Source of the DNA: Inhella crocodyli
Lineage (GTDB): Bacteria; Pseudomonadota; Gammaproteobacteria; Burkholderiales; Burkholderiaceae_C
Direction of reading: 5' to 3'
Assembly (NCBI RefSeq): GCF_004004565.1
Contig: NZ_SACM01000005.1
Location: 186,001 to 250,000, forward strand
DNA: 64,000 bases
A program made the position numbers and the translations under genes. The notes under the pieces are model-generated. The model was not told where the DNA came from, searched no databases, and was given only the letters and a program-made list of their open reading frames with translations. Shown in pieces: positions 62,200 through 64,000 of this stretch; the stretch's first letter is position 1; each line of letters begins with the position of its first letter.

Positions 62200-63936
62200 T
62201 CAGCCGAAGCGCACCTGCAGGTTCTGCCCCTGCACGGAGAAGGTGGGGGCCTTGCCACCGACGGCGTTGCCCGCGAACTGCGAGGCCGCGAACTCGCCCA
62301 GGTTGGGCGCACTCAGCAGGGTCAGGGGCGCCGCCGGGGCCGTGTTGGCGCCTTCGAAGGCGAAAGTGGTGCTGCCCCGCATGGCCAGACGACCGCTGAG
62401 TTGCAGCGGCGTGGGCGCGTTGCCCAGCGCCACGCGAAGCACGCCACCGGCCAGGTCAAGGTTGGCCAGGCCCAAGCCGCCACGGTGGGCGCTGAGGTCG
62501 AGCTCGGCGTTGTCCGCCAAGTAAACGCTGGCCGCGTCGCCCGTGGCCGCGTCGCGGAAGACGATGCGGCCCCCACCGCCCCCGCGGCTGCCGCCGTGGG
62601 CCACCAACACGGCCTGCCCGGCCGAGGCCGTTCCGGCGAACACGGTGTAGCCCCCGGCCACGCCAGGCGCGTGGCCGCCCAGGTTCACGAAGGTGGCTTG
62701 GCCGGCCGTGGGCACCGCGCCACCGGCTGGCGCGGGCACCGCGCCAGCGTCCGTGCTGGCGTACACGGCGAACTGCGTGTAGCCCGCCGCCCCCCCGGCG
62801 GCGGCAGCCGGGTGGTTGTAGAAGCTGGCTTGCGCCGCCGTCGGGAAGTAGCTTGTCGGGGTGTTGATCGAGAAGATCGTGTGACCGGCGCTGGCGGGAC
62901 TCGCCACCTCGCTGCCATGGTTGTGGAAGGTGGCGTTCGCGGCCGTGCACCAGCCGTACTTGGCGCTGAATTCGACGTGCCCACCGCCACCCTGCGCGCC
63001 GTGGCAAGCGCCGAAGTTGATGTACACGCCCGAGCCGGCGGACGCGCCACTGCTGGCCATGTGCGGCGGGTTGTTATTGAAGCTGGTGACCCCCCCGTAG
63101 GCGCCGGCGGCCGGGGCGGCGTGGTTGAGGTAGAGGCCCTGCGCGCCGGTGGCCGTGCCGTCGAAGGCCACATCGCCACCGTTGGCCTTGACCACCGTCC
63201 CGCCCTGGTTGTCGAACTGCGCTTGCACGGCGCTGGACTGGTCGTAGAACTGGGTGTTGCCCCCATCGCCGCCGCTCACGGTGCCGCCCACGTTCAAGAA
63301 GCGCGCCCGCGCCGCGGTCGAGCGGTCGTGAAACACCGCGTTGCCGAAGGTGTCGCCATCGGGACCCAAGCTGCCGTACACCACGAAGCTGGCGGTCTCG
63401 GCCGTCGCGTCGTCGCCAAAGCTGATCTCGCCGCCCACGGTGCTGCCCTGCCGGGCTGGCACGCCCGCCCCGGTCCAGGCCATGAAACGCGCCGAACCGG
63501 CGGACGCGCGCCCCACGAATCGGATCACCCCACCGCCGGCGCCTTGGGCGTTGACCGGGCCGGCGCAGTAGAAGTTGTTCGCCGAGCCCGCCGAGGCCTG
63601 GTTGCTGAATTGCAACTGCGGCGTGTGCAGGCTGGCGCTGGTGGCGGCCACGATGAAGCTTTGCGTGGCCATGGAGGCGTTGTCGACGCCGGCACCCGCG
63701 ATGTTCAGCGTGGGCGCTGTGGGCGATGCCGCACCAAGGCAAAAGGTGTAGCCCGGGGCCCCGGGGGCAAAGGCCAAGCCGCCCACCTGCGTGCCAGCGG
63801 CTTGCGAGAAGCCGATGACGGTTTGGGCACTGCCGGCAAACTGGGCCTGCCCGTCGGGCACCGCCGCGCCCGTCCAATTGCCGGCAGCGTTCCAATCGTC
63901 GTTGCCGGCCGCTGCATCCCAAGTCGCGTTGCTCAT
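62200..63936 (-). CDS. Repetitive beta-solenoid protein (autotransporter-like passenger repeats) without export signal
   Basis: 578-residue Gly/Ala-rich protein. N-terminal 'DDWNAAGNWTGAAVPDGQAQ' resembles the start of autotransporter-associated beta-strand proteins; about eleven repeats of 26-40 residues then follow with the pattern GxTxF...A(S/T)A..A.F.N.GG, predicted to form a right-handed beta-helix. The start at 63936 has a GGAGG 9-13 bases upstream, whereas a start at 63978 does not. No Sec or Tat signal, no lipobox, and no C-terminal barrel or RTX motif are seen, so the export route is unclear. It may be a surface adhesin. Confidence 0.8.
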   Translation of the reverse strand: MSNATWDAAAGNDDWNAAGNWTGAAVPDGQAQFAGSAQTVIGFSQAAGTQVGGLAFAPGAPGYTFCLGAASPTAPTLNIAGAGVDNASMATQSFIVAATSASLHTPQLQFSNQASAGSANNFYCAGPVNAQGAGGGVIRFVGRASAGSARFMAWTGAGVPARQGSTVGGEISFGDDATAETASFVVYGSLGPDGDTFGNAVFHDRSTAARARFLNVGGTVSGGDGGNTQFYDQSSAVQAQFDNQGGTVVKANGGDVAFDGTATGAQGLYLNHAAPAAGAYGGVTSFNNNPPHMASSGASAGSGVYINFGACHGAQGGGGHVEFSAKYGWCTAANATFHNHGSEVASPASAGHTIFSINTPTSYFPTAAQASFYNHPAAAAGGAAGYTQFAVYASTDAGAVPAPAGGAVPTAGQATFVNLGGHAPGVAGGYTVFAGTASAGQAVLVAHGGSRGGGGGRIVFRDAATGDAASVYLADNAELDLSAHRGGLGLANLDLAGGVLRVALGNAPTPLQLSGRLAMRGSTTFAFEGANTAPAAPLTLLSAPNLGEFAASQFAGNAVGGKAPTFSVQGQNLQVRFG

Positions 63937-64000
63937 CCAAGCCTCCACCGTGTGGGTTGAAAAAGAGGGGGCGAGCAAAGCGCCCGCGTCCGCATCATCG

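Noticed and set aside
1-64000. Search for CRISPR arrays, transposases, phage genes, toxin-antitoxin pairs and defence systems
   Set aside because: None of the translated proteins or repeats support any of these; the window is core-type chromosome.

Overview
The window is ordinary, densely packed chromosome from a high-GC Gram-negative bacterium. The best fit is a betaproteobacterium of the order Burkholderiales (Comamonadaceae or the Leptothrix/Rubrivivax group). This is inferred from the poly-hydroxybutyrate genes (phaR, bdhA), a Burkholderiales-type 16-strand porin, an HD-GYP protein with a DUF3391-like N-terminus, and the gene neighbourhoods. I see no insertion sequence, prophage, integrase, CRISPR array, rRNA gene or replication origin. 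No gap between genes exceeds 300 bases; the longest is about 250 bases (21897-22146). Many neighbouring genes overlap by 1-4 bases (ATGA, GTGA or TGATG), which suggests translational coupling, and several convergent pairs overlap at their 3' ends.

Layout. 0-3.6 kb: 3' end of smpB, metC, and the phaR-rimO pair. 3.7-6.4 kb: a two-subunit molybdenum hydroxylase exported by Tat, a strong terminator and tRNA-Val(GAC). 6.6-10.5 kb: relA, coupled to an alpha/beta hydrolase, divergent from bdhA. 10.7-12.8 kb: an OmpR-EnvZ-type two-component pair. 12.8-17.6 kb: ppx-maf followed by rng-ispD-ispF, all leftward. 17.7-21.9 kb: a ZIP metal transporter, a universal stress protein, a sulfurtransferase with a DMT transporter, and a Rieske oxygenase. 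22.1-25.2 kb: xseB-ispA-dxs, then folE2. 26-28.3 kb: divergent lysR/lysA. 28.3-31.7 kb: ppk1-sixA-solute-binding protein, with a probable PhoB box before ppk1. 31.7-34.3 kb: an RpfE-like protein coupled to recJ. 34.4-37.2 kb: an HD-GYP protein coupled to a DppA-type solute-binding protein. 37.3-43.2 kb: a dihaem cytochrome c, MoxR ATPase, GNAT protein, a GGDEF/EAL pair, and a VWA protein. 43.2-48.8 kb: tamA-tamB. 48.8-52.5 kb: a UbiH/UbiM-type hydroxylase, a porin and an SGNH lipoprotein. 52.7-56.4 kb: a VanZ-like protein, and hmgA-fahA with a divergent IclR regulator. 56.4-64 kb: a FeeM-like acyltransferase, SapC, a CNNM/CorC protein, apaH, tRNA-Ser(TGA), an uncharacterised 504-residue protein, and a repetitive beta-solenoid protein.

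How the genes work together. dxs, ispD, ispF and ispA supply four steps of the MEP/prenyl route to quinones and undecaprenyl phosphate. phaR and bdhA belong to storage-polymer turnover. ppk1, ppx and relA link polyphosphate and the stringent response. hmgA, fahA and the IclR protein form a homogentisate (tyrosine/phenylalanine) catabolic unit. tamA/tamB serve outer-membrane assembly. Three genes (GGDEF, EAL, HD-GYP) concern cyclic-di-GMP. I did not find a clearly novel multi-gene system. The most unusual items are the beta-solenoid protein without an export signal, the in-frame duplication of the smpB tail, the leftward terminator before the Rieske gene, and the HD-GYP/solute-binding-protein pair. 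All family assignments are from reading the translated sequences; no searches were run.
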